NCBI GenBank assembly: GCA_029263175.1
Contig: JAJCXZ010000060.1
Location: 1-64,000, forward strand
Source: Acidimicrobiales bacterium
GTDB taxonomy: Bacteria > Actinomycetota > Acidimicrobiia > Acidimicrobiales > Aldehydirespiratoraceae
DNA length: 64,000 nt
Reading direction: 5' to 3'
This document shows, piece by piece, positions 43,192 through 52,544 of this stretch. The position numbers were made by a program, and so were the translations under genes. Under the pieces are notes generated by a model. The model was not told the DNA's origin. It worked only from the letters and a program-made list of their open reading frames with translations, and searched no databases. Position 1 is the first letter of the stretch, and each line of letters begins with the position of its first letter.

Positions 43192-44135
43192 GGGTTGTCA
43201 CCTGCGAGTCGTGACTCGGCTTCTCGTTCGAACTGATTCCTGCACCCGACGCAGCAGAAATGATGGGTGACCGCGCCGACAACGAGCGGGTGACTCGTGT
43301 CGTCGGCAGTGACCGCCATTCCGCAAACCGGGTCGATCGCCTCGGCGACCGGTGCGGTGCGTGGCAGGTGTGTCCCTCTGAGCCCGCCCGCCGCACGGAG
43401 GGCGACAAGCTCGGCGAGCACCGCCACGGCGACCTCACGATGCGGCGTTGGCCCGAGATCGAGTCCGACCGGCACGCGAATGGCATCGAGCGGCTCGGCC
43501 GCGTGACCCCGATCGGCGAGATAGCCGCGTAGAGCCTCGCCTCGCCGAGTTGACGCAACGACGCCGATGTAGGTCGGTGCAACCGCAAGAGCCGTCTCCA
43601 ACACGTCCTCGTCGCCGTGGCCCTGCGTCGCGACGATGACCGCCGAGTGGGCGGCAATGGAAGCTGTGGTGAAGTCGCTGCTGTCGACGAGTTCGGCTTC
43701 CCAATCGAGATCGAGGGCCAGGCGACACAATGTGTGCGCCATCGGAGACCGACCGACGATGACCAGGTGAGGAACGGGGATGACGGGTTCGATGAAGATC
43801 TGCATGGCACCTTCGCTCTGACAGGAGATCGCAATCGCGGTCATGCCCTGAGGCACGTCGCCGAACTGGTCCGAGGCTCCAAGGGCCAGTAAGTGCGACT
43901 CGCCTCTTTCCAGGGCCCGATGAGCCTCACGTATGAGCACCGGCTCGGCGCACGCACCGCCGATCCATCCGATGACGTCACCCTCACGAGTGACGATTGC
44001 CCGCGAGCCGTGCTGGCTCGAGGATGGCCCCTCGCGCCACACCACGGTGGCCATCGCAAAAGTTTCGCCGCGGCGCGCCAGGTCAACGGCGTGCTGGAGC
44101 ACGCCCCACCCGTCGAGCGATGCGCCGTCGGTCAT
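43188..44135 (-). CDS. XdhC-family protein with C-terminal YHS domain
   Basis: A 315-aa protein. Residues 1-265 are XdhC-like: ATVVWREGPSSSQHGSRAIV and GWIGGACAEPVLIREA at the front, then a Rossmann half (HLVIVGRSPMAHTL) and GLDLGPTPHREVAVAVLAEL. The C-terminal 45 residues form a YHS metal-binding domain (DPVCGMAVTADD...HHFCCVGC). YHS domains are often copper or heavy-metal linked, and CO dehydrogenase needs copper, so delivery or sensing of copper is a fair guess. It is coupled to coxL by ATGA overlap. Confidence 0.82.
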   Translation of the reverse strand: MTDGASLDGWGVLQHAVDLARRGETFAMATVVWREGPSSSQHGSRAIVTREGDVIGWIGGACAEPVLIREAHRALERGESHLLALGASDQFGDVPQGMTAIAISCQSEGAMQIFIEPVIPVPHLVIVGRSPMAHTLCRLALDLDWEAELVDSSDFTTASIAAHSAVIVATQGHGDEDVLETALAVAPTYIGVVASTRRGEALRGYLADRGHAAEPLDAIRVPVGLDLGPTPHREVAVAVLAELVALRAAGGLRGTHLPRTAPVAEAIDPVCGMAVTADDTSHPLVVGAVTHHFCCVGCRNQFEREAESRLAGDNP

Positions 44136-46513
44136 GCGTCGGTCCGGATCGGGGGTGCCCCCGAGACATCGCGGCCCTCGGTCAGCCCTTCGTACACACG
44201 GTCGGGGAGGAGGGGCATGTCGATGTTGCGGACACCCGCGCCCTGCAACGCATCCATCACCGCGTTGACGAACGCGGCCGGGCCGCCGACGGTTGCGCAC
44301 TCGCCGATGCCCTTGGCGCCGATCGGATGATGCGGACACGGCGTGACCACTTCGTGGAGCTCGAATCCGGGGGTCTCCCATGCCGTCGGCAGGAGGTAGT
44401 CCATGTAGTTCGAACCGACACAGTTGCCTTCGCTGTCGAAGGTGATGAATTGCATGCTGGCCATGGCGTAGGCCTCGGTGAGACCACCCATGATCTGACC
44501 CTCGACGATCATCGGGTTGATCCGCACCCCGCAGTCGTCGACAGCCACCATGTTGAGCACGTCCCAGACTCCGGTGAGGGGATCGATCTCGACGGTGGCG
44601 ATGTAACAGGCGAACGGCCAGGTGAGGTTCGGCGGGTCGTAGTATGCGTTGTTCTCGAGGCCCGGCTCCATCCCGTCGGGGATGTTGCTGTAGGCCGCGT
44701 TGGCGCATTCCTGAATCGTTACCCCGAGATCGGGAGCGCTGCGAACAAAGAACCGGCCGAGCTCCCACTCGACGTCTTCCTCGGACACCTCGAGTAGATG
44801 GGCCGCGATCTTCCTGGCCTTGGCGCGGATCTTGCGCGACACCATGGAGACGGCGGCGCCGGCCACCGGGGTACTGCGAGATGCGTAGGTGCCCATACCA
44901 AACGGGGCTGTGTCGGTGTCGCCCTCTTCGACCACGATGTCTTCGGCCGGAATCCCCAGCTCATGGGCGACGATCTGTGCCCACGTGGTCTCGTGGCCTT
45001 GGCCCTGACTCTTCGCTCCTGTGCGCAAGATGGCCTTGCCGGTCATGTGAACCCGCAGTTCGGCGGAGTCGAACATCTTGATGCCGAGGATGTCGTACTC
45101 GCGGCTGTTGCCGGCACCCAGGGGTTCGGTCATCGTCGAGATACCGATGCCGAGGAGGCGTCCGTTCTTCTTCGCCTCCTCCTTCTGCTTCAAGAAGTCC
45201 TCGTAGCCGATCGCTTCGAGACCCATCTCCAAGCACTTCCCGTATTGACCGGAGTCGGTGAGGAAGCCGAATGGCGTGCGGTGCGGGAAGTCGTCGTCAC
45301 GAACGAAGTTGAGCCGGCGAATCTCGGCCTGATCGATTCCGAGGTCGTCGGCCGCCGCCTGCACCATTCGTTCCTGGAAGAACATGGCTTCCGTGACGCG
45401 GAACGAGCAGCGATAGGCCACGCCTCCAGGCGCCTTGTTCGTATAGAAGCCCCGCGACGTGAGGTGTGCGGTCGGCACGTCGTAGCAGGCGAATGCTGAG
45501 TGCATCAGGCCGATCTTGAACTTGCTCGGCTGCGCATCGGAGAAGAACGCGCCGTGATCAGACTCCGTCTGCATACGAACGCCGAGGATCTTGCCGTCCT
45601 TGCGAAGTGCCAACTGGCCTTTCAAGTACACGTCTCGGCCAAAGCCGGTGGAGATCAGATTGCCAGTCTTGTCTTCAATCCACTTGACGGGGCGTTCGAG
45701 CAGAATGCTCGCCAGGATCGACACGACGTAGCCGGGGTAGACAGGGACCTTGTTGCCGAAGCCGCCGCCGAGATCCGGGGAAACGATCCGGATCATGTGT
45801 TCGGGCAGCTCGGCCACCAATGCCACGGCGGCCCGGATGATGTGGGGTGCCTGGGTGGTCATGTAGACGGTGAGCTTCGAGGTGGACCGATCGAAGTCGG
45901 CGATTGAACCGCAGGTCTCGATTGGTGACGGGTGCGACCTCGGATAGTGGAGCTCGAGCTCAGAGACGACGTCGGCGGCTGCGAACGCCCGGTCGGTGCC
46001 GTCCTTGTCTCCTACATCCCAGTCGAAGATGACGTTGTCCGGTTGGTTCTCCTTGTCGTCACGAATGACGGGTGCGCCTGCAGCCATGGCCTGCGTGGGG
46101 TTGACGATCGCAGGCAGCGGCTCGTAGTCGACGATGATGGCTTCGCACGCGTCCTTGGCGATATAGGGATCATCGGCGATCACCGCCGCGACCTCTTGAC
46201 CCTGGAACCGCACCTTGTCGGTGGCGAGCACCGCCTGGGTGTCGTAGGAAAGCGTTGGCATCCAGGCAAGGTTGCGGGCCGCCATCATCTCGCCGGTGAG
46301 AACGAGCCTGACCCCAGGAATCGCCCAGGCCGCAGTCACGTCGATCGACTTGATCCGGGCGTGCGCGAGCGGGCTCCGCACGATCTCCATGTGCAGCATG
46401 CCGGGCAGGACGATGTCGTCGACGTAGTTGCCTGCACCCCGGATGAACCGGTTGTCTTCCACACGGCGACGACTCGCCCCGAGTCCGCCGATCTTGATCT
46501 CGTCGATGGTCAT
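44132..46513 (-). CDS. coxL: aerobic carbon monoxide dehydrogenase, large (molybdenum) subunit, form I
   Basis: A 793-aa subunit that binds molybdopterin cytosine dinucleotide and the Mo-S-Cu site and oxidises CO to CO2. The form I signature AYRCSFR is present with the copper-ligand Cys at 369, which separates true CO dehydrogenases from form II relatives. The MPT-binding GGGFGNK and the C-terminal GAKGIGECATVGG (catalytic Glu) are intact. The start is ATG 46513, overlapping coxS by ATGA. It works as a dimer of CoxLMS trimers. Confidence 0.96.
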   Translation of the reverse strand: MTIDEIKIGGLGASRRRVEDNRFIRGAGNYVDDIVLPGMLHMEIVRSPLAHARIKSIDVTAAWAIPGVRLVLTGEMMAARNLAWMPTLSYDTQAVLATDKVRFQGQEVAAVIADDPYIAKDACEAIIVDYEPLPAIVNPTQAMAAGAPVIRDDKENQPDNVIFDWDVGDKDGTDRAFAAADVVSELELHYPRSHPSPIETCGSIADFDRSTSKLTVYMTTQAPHIIRAAVALVAELPEHMIRIVSPDLGGGFGNKVPVYPGYVVSILASILLERPVKWIEDKTGNLISTGFGRDVYLKGQLALRKDGKILGVRMQTESDHGAFFSDAQPSKFKIGLMHSAFACYDVPTAHLTSRGFYTNKAPGGVAYRCSFRVTEAMFFQERMVQAAADDLGIDQAEIRRLNFVRDDDFPHRTPFGFLTDSGQYGKCLEMGLEAIGYEDFLKQKEEAKKNGRLLGIGISTMTEPLGAGNSREYDILGIKMFDSAELRVHMTGKAILRTGAKSQGQGHETTWAQIVAHELGIPAEDIVVEEGDTDTAPFGMGTYASRSTPVAGAAVSMVSRKIRAKARKIAAHLLEVSEEDVEWELGRFFVRSAPDLGVTIQECANAAYSNIPDGMEPGLENNAYYDPPNLTWPFACYIATVEIDPLTGVWDVLNMVAVDDCGVRINPMIVEGQIMGGLTEAYAMASMQFITFDSEGNCVGSNYMDYLLPTAWETPGFELHEVVTPCPHHPIGAKGIGECATVGGPAAFVNAVMDALQGAGVRNIDMPLLPDRVYEGLTEGRDVSGAPPIRTDA

Positions 46514-47043
46514 GATGCCCCGTTCTGTTCGCGGAGCTTGGCTGCAGCCCCGAGCACCGCCTTCACGATGTTTTGATACCCGGTGCAGCGACAGAGATTG
46601 CCCGACAGCGCCCACCGGACCTCGTCTTCTGTGGGGTCGGGGTTTTCATCGAGCAGCGCCTTCGCCGTGAGCATCATGCCGGGGGTGCAAAAACCGCACT
46701 GCAAGCCATGCTCATCCTTGAATCCCTCTTGGACAGGATGAAGCTCGCTCGCCGATGCGAGCCCCTCCACGGTGGTGACCTCGTGGCCGTTGGCCTGTAC
46801 CGCGAGCACCGTGCAACTCTTGGCGGGGACCCCATCAAACAACACGGTGCAGGCGCCGCAGTTGGTTGTGTCGCAGCCAGTGTGGGTGCCCGTGAGCTTG
46901 AAGCCCTGCCGAATCAAGTGCGCCAGCAACAACCGTGGCTCGACGTCCACCGTTCTCTTGTTGCCGTTGATGCCTACCGTGATCCGCTTGACGGCGACCT
47001 CGTTGGCCGCTTCGGGAGTGACCTCCGAGAACAAACTCGTCAT
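46510..47043 (-). CDS. coxS: carbon monoxide dehydrogenase, small (iron-sulfur) subunit
   Basis: A 177-aa subunit. The plant-type [2Fe-2S] ligands are [17 protein letters not shown] with a fourth Cys in KSCTVL; the second cluster has [10 protein letters not shown] and [10 protein letters not shown]. It has a 20-residue N-terminal extension, and the start ATG 47043 has AGGAGG nine bases upstream. One base separates it from the coxM stop. It passes electrons from CoxL to the FAD of CoxM. Confidence 0.96.
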   Translation of the reverse strand: MTSLFSEVTPEAANEVAVKRITVGINGNKRTVDVEPRLLLAHLIRQGFKLTGTHTGCDTTNCGACTVLFDGVPAKSCTVLAVQANGHEVTTVEGLASASELHPVQEGFKDEHGLQCGFCTPGMMLTAKALLDENPDPTEDEVRWALSGNLCRCTGYQNIVKAVLGAAAKLREQNGAS

Positions 47044-47044
47044 G

Positions 47045-47920
47045 TCATGCCACCTCCTGGGTGGAGAGCTGCAGGCTGGTGAGGATCCGACTGACGAACG
47101 TCGCAACGATGTGCCGCTTGTACGACTCGCTTCCCCGATGATCAGATCTCGGCCGTGAGGCCGCGGCAGCCAACTCGGCGGCGGCCGCGATGTCCGTCTC
47201 GCTCAGCGAACCACCGACGAGCGCGGCGGCTGCCTCAGCCGCATTGATCGTCGAGCTGCCGACGCCGGTGAGACCAATTCCGGCGCGGGCGACGGAGCTT
47301 CCGGAGAACTCGACCGAAACAGCCACGCCGGCCGTGGCGAAGTCACCGACGCGTCGTTCGAGTTTCAGATATCCACCGGCCCGAACTCCGACGGGAGCGG
47401 GCACAACCGCTTCGACGGCCAGTTCGTCGCTGGCGAGAACCGTCTGGAACGGCCCGCTCACGAAGTCGGCGACAGCGACCGACCGAACTCCGGTCGGCCC
47501 CTTCGCCACAACCGAAGCGCCGAGGCTGATCATCACCGATGCCCAATCACCCTGCGGATCGGCGTGGCAGATTGATCCGACGAGCGTGCCTCGATTGCGC
47601 ACGATCGGGTCGGCCACAGTGTGTGCCGCGGCCGCCATTGTCGGCTGGCTCGCCGCGAGGTCCGGCGACTTCTCGAGCTGAGCGTGTCGGCAGAGCGCAC
47701 CGATCCGATAGGTGCCATCGGAGTCGGCTCTGTGGTAGTCCAGGCCAGGGATGTTGTTGATGTCGATCAACGTGCCGGGTGAGGCGAACCGGAGCTTCAT
47801 CATGGGGAGCAGGCTCTGACCACCTGCCAAGACCTTGGCTTCGCCCTGCCCACGGCGAAGCAGCTCAATTGCCTCCTCGACCGTGTCGGGCGCTTCATAG
47901 CTGAATCGTGACGGGTACAT
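47045..47920 (-). CDS. coxM: carbon monoxide dehydrogenase, medium (FAD) subunit
   Basis: A 291-aa flavoprotein of the PCMH-type/CO dehydrogenase flavoprotein family. The FAD-binding signature AGGQSLLPMMKLRF is at residues 32-45, followed by NRGTLVGSICHADPQGD. It takes electrons from CoxS and hands them on, probably to quinone through CoxG. Order coxM-coxS-coxL is the normal one. It is preceded 24 bp upstream by an 81-aa gene on the same strand. Confidence 0.95.
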   Translation of the reverse strand: MYPSRFSYEAPDTVEEAIELLRRGQGEAKVLAGGQSLLPMMKLRFASPGTLIDINNIPGLDYHRADSDGTYRIGALCRHAQLEKSPDLAASQPTMAAAAHTVADPIVRNRGTLVGSICHADPQGDWASVMISLGASVVAKGPTGVRSVAVADFVSGPFQTVLASDELAVEAVVPAPVGVRAGGYLKLERRVGDFATAGVAVSVEFSGSSVARAGIGLTGVGSSTINAAEAAAALVGGSLSETDIAAAAELAAAASRPRSDHRGSESYKRHIVATFVSRILTSLQLSTQEVA

Positions 47921-47944
47921 GCGGTGGCGGGTCCTTTGGGCGCT

Positions 47945-48190
47945 CTACGACTCGGCGTCGGGTGGATGCGGGTCGGCGATGGCGACGGGCAGTGATTCCG
48001 CGTCCGGCTCCGGACGGGGCTCCTGGTGGGGGGGCCACGGACCGCGCACCGGCTGCGATGCGACCTTCAGATGGTCGATTATCTGTGGCCACGCCCAGAT
48101 TGTCGGACTCGAGCCGGTCTTCGGCGCGTCCTTGATCAGCTCGTACAGCCGTGGATTGCGCTGACCATCGCCAGCAGCTTCTGTGTCCAC
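47945..48190 (-). CDS. 81-aa hypothetical protein heading the cox operon
   Basis: Starts at GTG 48190 with a strong GGGGGG site five bases upstream. The first half is ordered (NPRLYELIKDAPKTGSSPTI, WAWPQIIDHLKVASQPVRG) and the second is proline/glutamate-rich (WPPHQEPRPEPDAESLPVA). No transmembrane helix and no Cys. It lies 24 bp ahead of coxM, with no terminator between. I do not recognise it. The Trp/Pro content and operon-first position suggest a small assembly or regulatory partner of CO dehydrogenase. Confidence 0.65.
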   Translation of the reverse strand: MDTEAAGDGQRNPRLYELIKDAPKTGSSPTIWAWPQIIDHLKVASQPVRGPWPPHQEPRPEPDAESLPVAIADPHPPDAES

Positions 48191-48211
48191 TCGGTCCCCC
48201 CTCGTGGGGCT

Positions 48212-48224
48212 GCATCGTCGATGC
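48212..48224. promoter_or_regulatory. palindrome upstream of the cox operon
   Basis: GCATCG-T-CGATGC, a perfect 6-bp inverted repeat with one central base, lies 22 bp ahead of the first gene of the cox operon. A looser AGTAC-N8-GTACT pair is further up at 48275-48292. Either could be an operator in the 124-bp gap after the sulfatase gene. There is no proof of binding. Confidence 0.3.
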
Positions 48225-48314
48225 TCCGAGGTGGGAAGCCGACACAGCTGACACGAAGCTACATCACTCGGGGCAGTACAACCAGCGGTACTCCCGCCCT
48301 TGTGCGTGCGACAT

Positions 48315-49823
48315 TCAGTCCAGGCGGCTCCGAGGTCCAGCGGTGGTCCAGTCCATGTGGTTGCGGACGTAGATGTTGCCGACGTCGCGGGGCGGGTCGT
48401 AGTCCCAGGTGTGCTGAGGGCCGACGTCCATGGCGGCGCGCAGAGCGTGCCGGGCTCGCTGCGACGCGAGCACTTGCTCGCGGATGCCGACTCGGTCCCA
48501 ACCGGCATCGACCTCGGCCGCAAAGGCCGCAGCCAAATCTGCATGCTCAGACTCCGTAGCCAAGTTCGTCCGCTCGAGCGGATCGGCTTCGATGTCGTAG
48601 AGCTGGGCTGGGTCGGTGTCGCAATGGATGTACTTGTAACGCCCCCGGCGGATCATGAACATCGGGTGCGACGTCATCTCACCCATGTACTCCCCCGTTG
48701 TCTCATCGACCTCGTCGGCGCCACCGGTGGCCGACTCCCAGAGCGATCGGCCCGCGAGATCGACACCGAGCTCGGGCCACTCACCGCCGTCGGTGGCGAT
48801 GTCGAGCAGCGTCGGCAGCAGGTCGAGGTGCGAGCTCACATTCCCGATCGTCGTAGTGGCAATGCCGGGGCCGGCCATGATCAGCGGTACGCGAGCCGAA
48901 CGCTCATGGAACGACATCTTGAACCATGCCCCACGGTCGCCCAGCATGTCGCCGTGGTCGCTCGTGACGATCACGATCGTGTCGTCGATCTGATTCGTCT
49001 CCTCCAGTACACCGACGAGGCGGCCTATCCACGAGTCGAAGTAGGTCGTGTTGGCGTAGTAGCCGTGGCGCGAGTTGCGCACCTGGTCGTCGGTGTAACC
49101 CAGCTCCTCCGCCTGGATGCCCTGGCGGATCCGGACCGTGTGGGGGTCGCGTGACGAGGCATCCCACGCATCGGGCATGTCGATGTCGTCGTGATCGTAG
49201 AGGTCCCACCACTCGGGTCGCGCCACGTAGGGGTCGTGGGGATGTATGAACGAGGCGCACATGAACCATGGTCGCTCGTCGGGATCACGGGCCAGGTCGT
49301 AGAGGCGCCGGGTGGCTTGGTAGCCGACCTCTTCGTCGTAGTCGATCTGGTACGTGACCTTGGCCTGGCCGGCCTCCCGGAGCGTGTCCATTCCGTGGTA
49401 CCACTTGCCGATTCGCTCGCCGGCGTTGCCCCACTGTGGCGTCCACGCGAAGTCAGCGGGATAGATGTCGGTAGTGAGCCGCTCATCGAACCCGTGCAAC
49501 TGATCGGGGCCGACGAAGTGCATCTTCCCGGAGAGGGTCGTTCGGTATCCGGCGAGGCGGAGGTAGTGCGCAACGGTCGGTACCGCCGCGGGGAACTCCG
49601 CTGCGTTGTCCCATGCGCCGATCTTGTGAACGGGCTGACCCGCAAGCATCGCGAATCGGGCCGGCGCACACAGTGGCGAATGGCAGTACGTCGCGTCGAA
49701 CCGGGCACCCCGTTCGACCAACGCGCTCATCGTGGGCGTCTTGACCAGCGGATGGTCATAGGCCCCGGTGAAGTGTGGCGCGAGTTGATCCGCCATGACG
49801 AAAAGAACGTTGGGACGCGACAT
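48315..49823 (-). CDS. betC: choline-sulfatase
   Basis: A 502-aa type I sulfatase. SPLCAPARFAMLAG holds the formylglycine Cys in C-x-A-x-R, metal residues appear in NVLFVMADQ and SDHGDMLGDRG, and KMHF carries catalytic His/Lys. The C-terminus VLASQRARHALRAAM, then YVRNHMD, is the distinctive choline-sulfatase tail. It frees choline from choline-O-sulfate. It is upstream of the cox operon on the same strand. No betA/betB/betT genes are in view. Confidence 0.87.
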   Translation of the reverse strand: MSRPNVLFVMADQLAPHFTGAYDHPLVKTPTMSALVERGARFDATYCHSPLCAPARFAMLAGQPVHKIGAWDNAAEFPAAVPTVAHYLRLAGYRTTLSGKMHFVGPDQLHGFDERLTTDIYPADFAWTPQWGNAGERIGKWYHGMDTLREAGQAKVTYQIDYDEEVGYQATRRLYDLARDPDERPWFMCASFIHPHDPYVARPEWWDLYDHDDIDMPDAWDASSRDPHTVRIRQGIQAEELGYTDDQVRNSRHGYYANTTYFDSWIGRLVGVLEETNQIDDTIVIVTSDHGDMLGDRGAWFKMSFHERSARVPLIMAGPGIATTTIGNVSSHLDLLPTLLDIATDGGEWPELGVDLAGRSLWESATGGADEVDETTGEYMGEMTSHPMFMIRRGRYKYIHCDTDPAQLYDIEADPLERTNLATESEHADLAAAFAAEVDAGWDRVGIREQVLASQRARHALRAAMDVGPQHTWDYDPPRDVGNIYVRNHMDWTTAGPRSRLD

Positions 49824-49944
49824 GCGCGGACACTAGCTTTTTGGGTTCACCAGCACGGAACCCTTTGGTAGGCAACAATTGCCCCGACATCCCACCATGA
49901 TCTGATCCGGGGAACCGGGCGGCGGCGGGCGGCGTTCATGTGAC

Positions 49945-50685
49945 GTGAGCCGTCGCCTTCTTCCTGCCCTGCTCGGCGCCGGCGCGCTCGGACTCCTCGG
50001 GCTTGCCGCGCCCGAAATCTTCTCCGGCACGTTCAGCGATGCGGGCACTTTTGCCCGCGTCGCCACCCTCGTGGCTTTTCTTGTGGCCTGGACGTTTGCC
50101 GTTCGCCGTTGGGTCGCTTCTCGCCTCGCTGGGCGGGTGCTGGCCGTGGTTCCTGTACTCGTGGTTTCCTGGGTGGTCCTGTGGCCGTACCTCCGCCCGG
50201 CAACCGAGGTCGATGAAGCATTCCCCGTCGCCACGACCACAACGACCACCACTTCGACCATCAGCACGTCAACATCGACGACCGTCGCGGCGACCACCAT
50301 GGAACCCGTCACGACCAGCACGACCACCACCACAACGACCACGGTTCCGCCCGAGCCGGTCGAGTTGCGCCGCGCCCCGTTTCAGGGTCTGACCGGGCAT
50401 CGCGGTGCCGGCGATGTAGCTCTCTATCGTCTCGACGACCAGTCGCTGTTGCTGCGGTTCGAGGACGTCGACATCGGCAGTGGGCCTGACCTCGAGGTTT
50501 ATCTGGTGCCTGGAGAGGACCGGCGCTCGCTCGCCGACGCCATCCACGTGGCCGGGCTCACCGCTGAACGGGGCAACCAGAACTACACACTCCCCGAGGG
50601 CGTCGATTTCCTCGAGGGAACGTGGACTGTGCTGGTCTGGTGCGAGACGTTCAAGGTCGAGGTCGCCAACGCCACACTCGCCTAG
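49945..50685 (+). CDS. membrane-anchored DM13-domain protein with Thr-rich linker
   Basis: A 246-aa protein from GTG 49945. Three hydrophobic segments occupy about residues 5-85. A linker of almost pure threonine with Ser and Val follows (about 96-137; encoded by ACC/ACG/ACA repeats), then a DM13 domain (SLLLRFEDVDIGSGPDLEVY, with GNQNYTLPEG and TVLVWCETFKVEV, the last with its single Cys). DM13 domains are thought to take part in surface redox chemistry. It is divergent from betC, with 121 bp between. Confidence 0.82.
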   Translation: MSRRLLPALLGAGALGLLGLAAPEIFSGTFSDAGTFARVATLVAFLVAWTFAVRRWVASRLAGRVLAVVPVLVVSWVVLWPYLRPATEVDEAFPVATTTTTTTSTISTSTSTTVAATTMEPVTTSTTTTTTTTVPPEPVELRRAPFQGLTGHRGAGDVALYRLDDQSLLLRFEDVDIGSGPDLEVYLVPGEDRRSLADAIHVAGLTAERGNQNYTLPEGVDFLEGTWTVLVWCETFKVEVANATLA

Positions 50686-50694
50686 CGTGCAGCC

Positions 50695-51150
50695 ATGACC
50701 GGTATCACCGTCGACGACTTCCTCCTGTTTTCGGATCGGACGATCGATGGGTTCATCGAAACCATCGGCCGCTTGGACGATGAAACGGTGAACCAACCGC
50801 CGTTCGACGGGGCGAGTTCAGCGGCAGCACTGACCACCCATGCGATGGCCGCTGCCACCTTCTGGTGTGACCACGTGATCGCCGGCAACCCGACCAGTCG
50901 CGATCGCGACAGTGAATTCGTGGCCACCGCCACCGTGGCCGAGGTCGCCGAGCGTTGTGACGAGACGAAAACCCTGTTGCACTCGCTCGACTCTGCGATC
51001 GCCGCCGCCACCAGTCTCCACATCGAGCCCACGGTTCAGACCGCGCTCGGCCGGCCGTGGACCGTGGGTGCCGCTCTGATTCACGCGTATGAGGAGCTGG
51101 CCCAGCACCTCGGCCATGTGGAGATGACTGCCGACATCCTGCTCAGCTGA
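50695..51150 (+). CDS. DinB/MDMPI-family metalloprotein
   Basis: A 151-aa four-helix protein of the DinB/mycothiol-dependent maleylpyruvate isomerase superfamily. The three metal His are likely in [12 protein letters not shown] and in [16 protein letters not shown]. In actinobacteria such proteins often use mycothiol. It starts nine bases after the DM13 gene stop, so the two probably share an mRNA. The reaction is unknown. Confidence 0.82.
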   Translation: MTGITVDDFLLFSDRTIDGFIETIGRLDDETVNQPPFDGASSAAALTTHAMAAATFWCDHVIAGNPTSRDRDSEFVATATVAEVAERCDETKTLLHSLDSAIAAATSLHIEPTVQTALGRPWTVGAALIHAYEELAQHLGHVEMTADILLS

Positions 51151-51205
51151 AGGCGCCGACACACAATCGCCAGCTGGGCACCAGTCAGCGACCTACGCTG
51201 ACGCC

Positions 51206-51646
51206 ATGGCGTTTCAGATCCTGGTCCTCAACGGCCCCAACCTCAACATGCTCGGCACTCGCGAGCCCGAGGTCTATGGCACCGACACGCTCGATGACAT
51301 CCTCGCCGATCTGCGCGCGGTGGCTGCAGAACGCGGCGCCGAACTCCGCGACACCCAATCCAACAGTGAGGGATCGCTGATCGATTCGTTGCAGCACGCC
51401 CGCGGCTGGGCCGACGGCGTGATCTTCAACCCGGGCGCATACACCCACACTTCGATCGCGCTTCGGGATGCGATCAGCGCCAGTGGCCTGCCGGTCGTCG
51501 AAACGCACCTCTCCAACGTGCATGCCCGCGAAGAGTTTCGCCACACGTCCGTCCTGAGCGCCGTCTGCCTCGGTGTTGTCGGCGGATTCGGTCGCCACAG
51601 CTACTTCGCGGCCCTCGATGCGCTTGTCCGACATCTCGAGGGCTGA
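51206..51646 (+). CDS. aroQ: 3-dehydroquinate dehydratase, type II
   Basis: A 146-aa enzyme of the shikimate pathway. It has [20 protein letters not shown] (with catalytic Arg and Tyr), [28 protein letters not shown] and [15 protein letters not shown] (catalytic His), all matching type II enzymes in order. No ribosome site is obvious ahead of ATG 51206. Other aro genes are not nearby. Confidence 0.96.
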   Translation: MAFQILVLNGPNLNMLGTREPEVYGTDTLDDILADLRAVAAERGAELRDTQSNSEGSLIDSLQHARGWADGVIFNPGAYTHTSIALRDAISASGLPVVETHLSNVHAREEFRHTSVLSAVCLGVVGGFGRHSYFAALDALVRHLEG

Positions 51647-51674
51647 ATCCTGGCCAACATCCAAGGACACCGTC

Positions 51675-52457
51675 ATGACCGATGAACGCCGCTCGCTGAG
51701 CTTCGAGATCGAGGTGATGGGCTCACCTGAAGAGGTGTGGCAGGCCATCGCCACCGGACCGGGAATCTCATCGTGGTACGTCCCCCACGAGGTGGAAGAA
51801 CGAGCTGGCGGTGCCGCAGTCGCTCGGTTCGGCGCAGGACCCGAAATGGAAATGCACGGACGGGTCGCGGCGTGGGAGCCACCCAAGCGAATCGTCTTCG
51901 ATGGTGGCGACGCCGACGAAGGCCTGGCTTTCGAATGGCTTGTCGAGGCTCGCCACGGCGGCACCTGCATCGTGCGACTCGTCAACTCAGGCTTCGCCGC
52001 TGGCGAAAACTGGGACGACCACTACAACGGAATGGCCGAGGGTTGGCTCATCTTCTTGTTGAACCTCAGGCTCCACCTCGAATACTTCGGCGGTCAGACC
52101 GCCACTGCATCACTCCCGATGGTGATGCTGCCCGGTGATCGAGACGCCATCTGGCGGCAGGTCACCGACTCGCTGGGCGCGCCTCGCGACGCAGTCGTAG
52201 GTCAGCGAGTCGAGCTCGCCGGCGACGACCTCTCCCTGGCGGGCGAAGTAGTCGAGGTCACGTCTCACCGACTGTCACTCCTGGTCGACGAGCCCGCTCC
52301 CGGCGTCGCCTTTGTGACCGCGGAGGGAATGGGCGACCAGATCAGCGTCTCGATCTGGTCGTACCTCTACGGCGAAGTCGGCGCCGCGGCCGTCGAGCGA
52401 GACGGACCTCGTTGGCAGTCATGGCTCGAAAAGGTGGCTCCTCCGGGGCCCGAATAG
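51675..52457 (+). CDS. SRPBCC/AHSA1-type protein with C-terminal extension
   Basis: A 260-aa protein from ATG 51675, with AAGGA seven bases upstream. Residues 1-140 are an activator-of-Hsp90-like SRPBCC domain (MGSPEEVWQAIATGPGISSW, then WEPPKRIVFDGG and GWLIFLLNLRLHLEY). The last 110 residues form a further alpha/beta part of unclear type. It follows aroQ by 28 bp. The ligand is unknown. Confidence 0.8.
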   Translation: MTDERRSLSFEIEVMGSPEEVWQAIATGPGISSWYVPHEVEERAGGAAVARFGAGPEMEMHGRVAAWEPPKRIVFDGGDADEGLAFEWLVEARHGGTCIVRLVNSGFAAGENWDDHYNGMAEGWLIFLLNLRLHLEYFGGQTATASLPMVMLPGDRDAIWRQVTDSLGAPRDAVVGQRVELAGDDLSLAGEVVEVTSHRLSLLVDEPAPGVAFVTAEGMGDQISVSIWSYLYGEVGAAAVERDGPRWQSWLEKVAPPGPE

Positions 52458-52544
52458 GCCGAATGGCCCTGCTGTAGTCAATTCGACCACTTCTGGTGCC
52501 AATGAGTTCAAAATGCCTGTCGTTGAGCCGAATATCGGTAGGCA

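Noticed and set aside
44644-46576. Several open frames on the plus strand within coxL
   Set aside because: Low-complexity shadows opposite a clearly functional coxL.
50231-50346. Array of ACC/ACG/ACA triplets that looks like a short tandem repeat or CRISPR-like array
   Set aside because: It is in frame and codes for the Thr-rich linker of the DM13 protein; there are no regular spacers.
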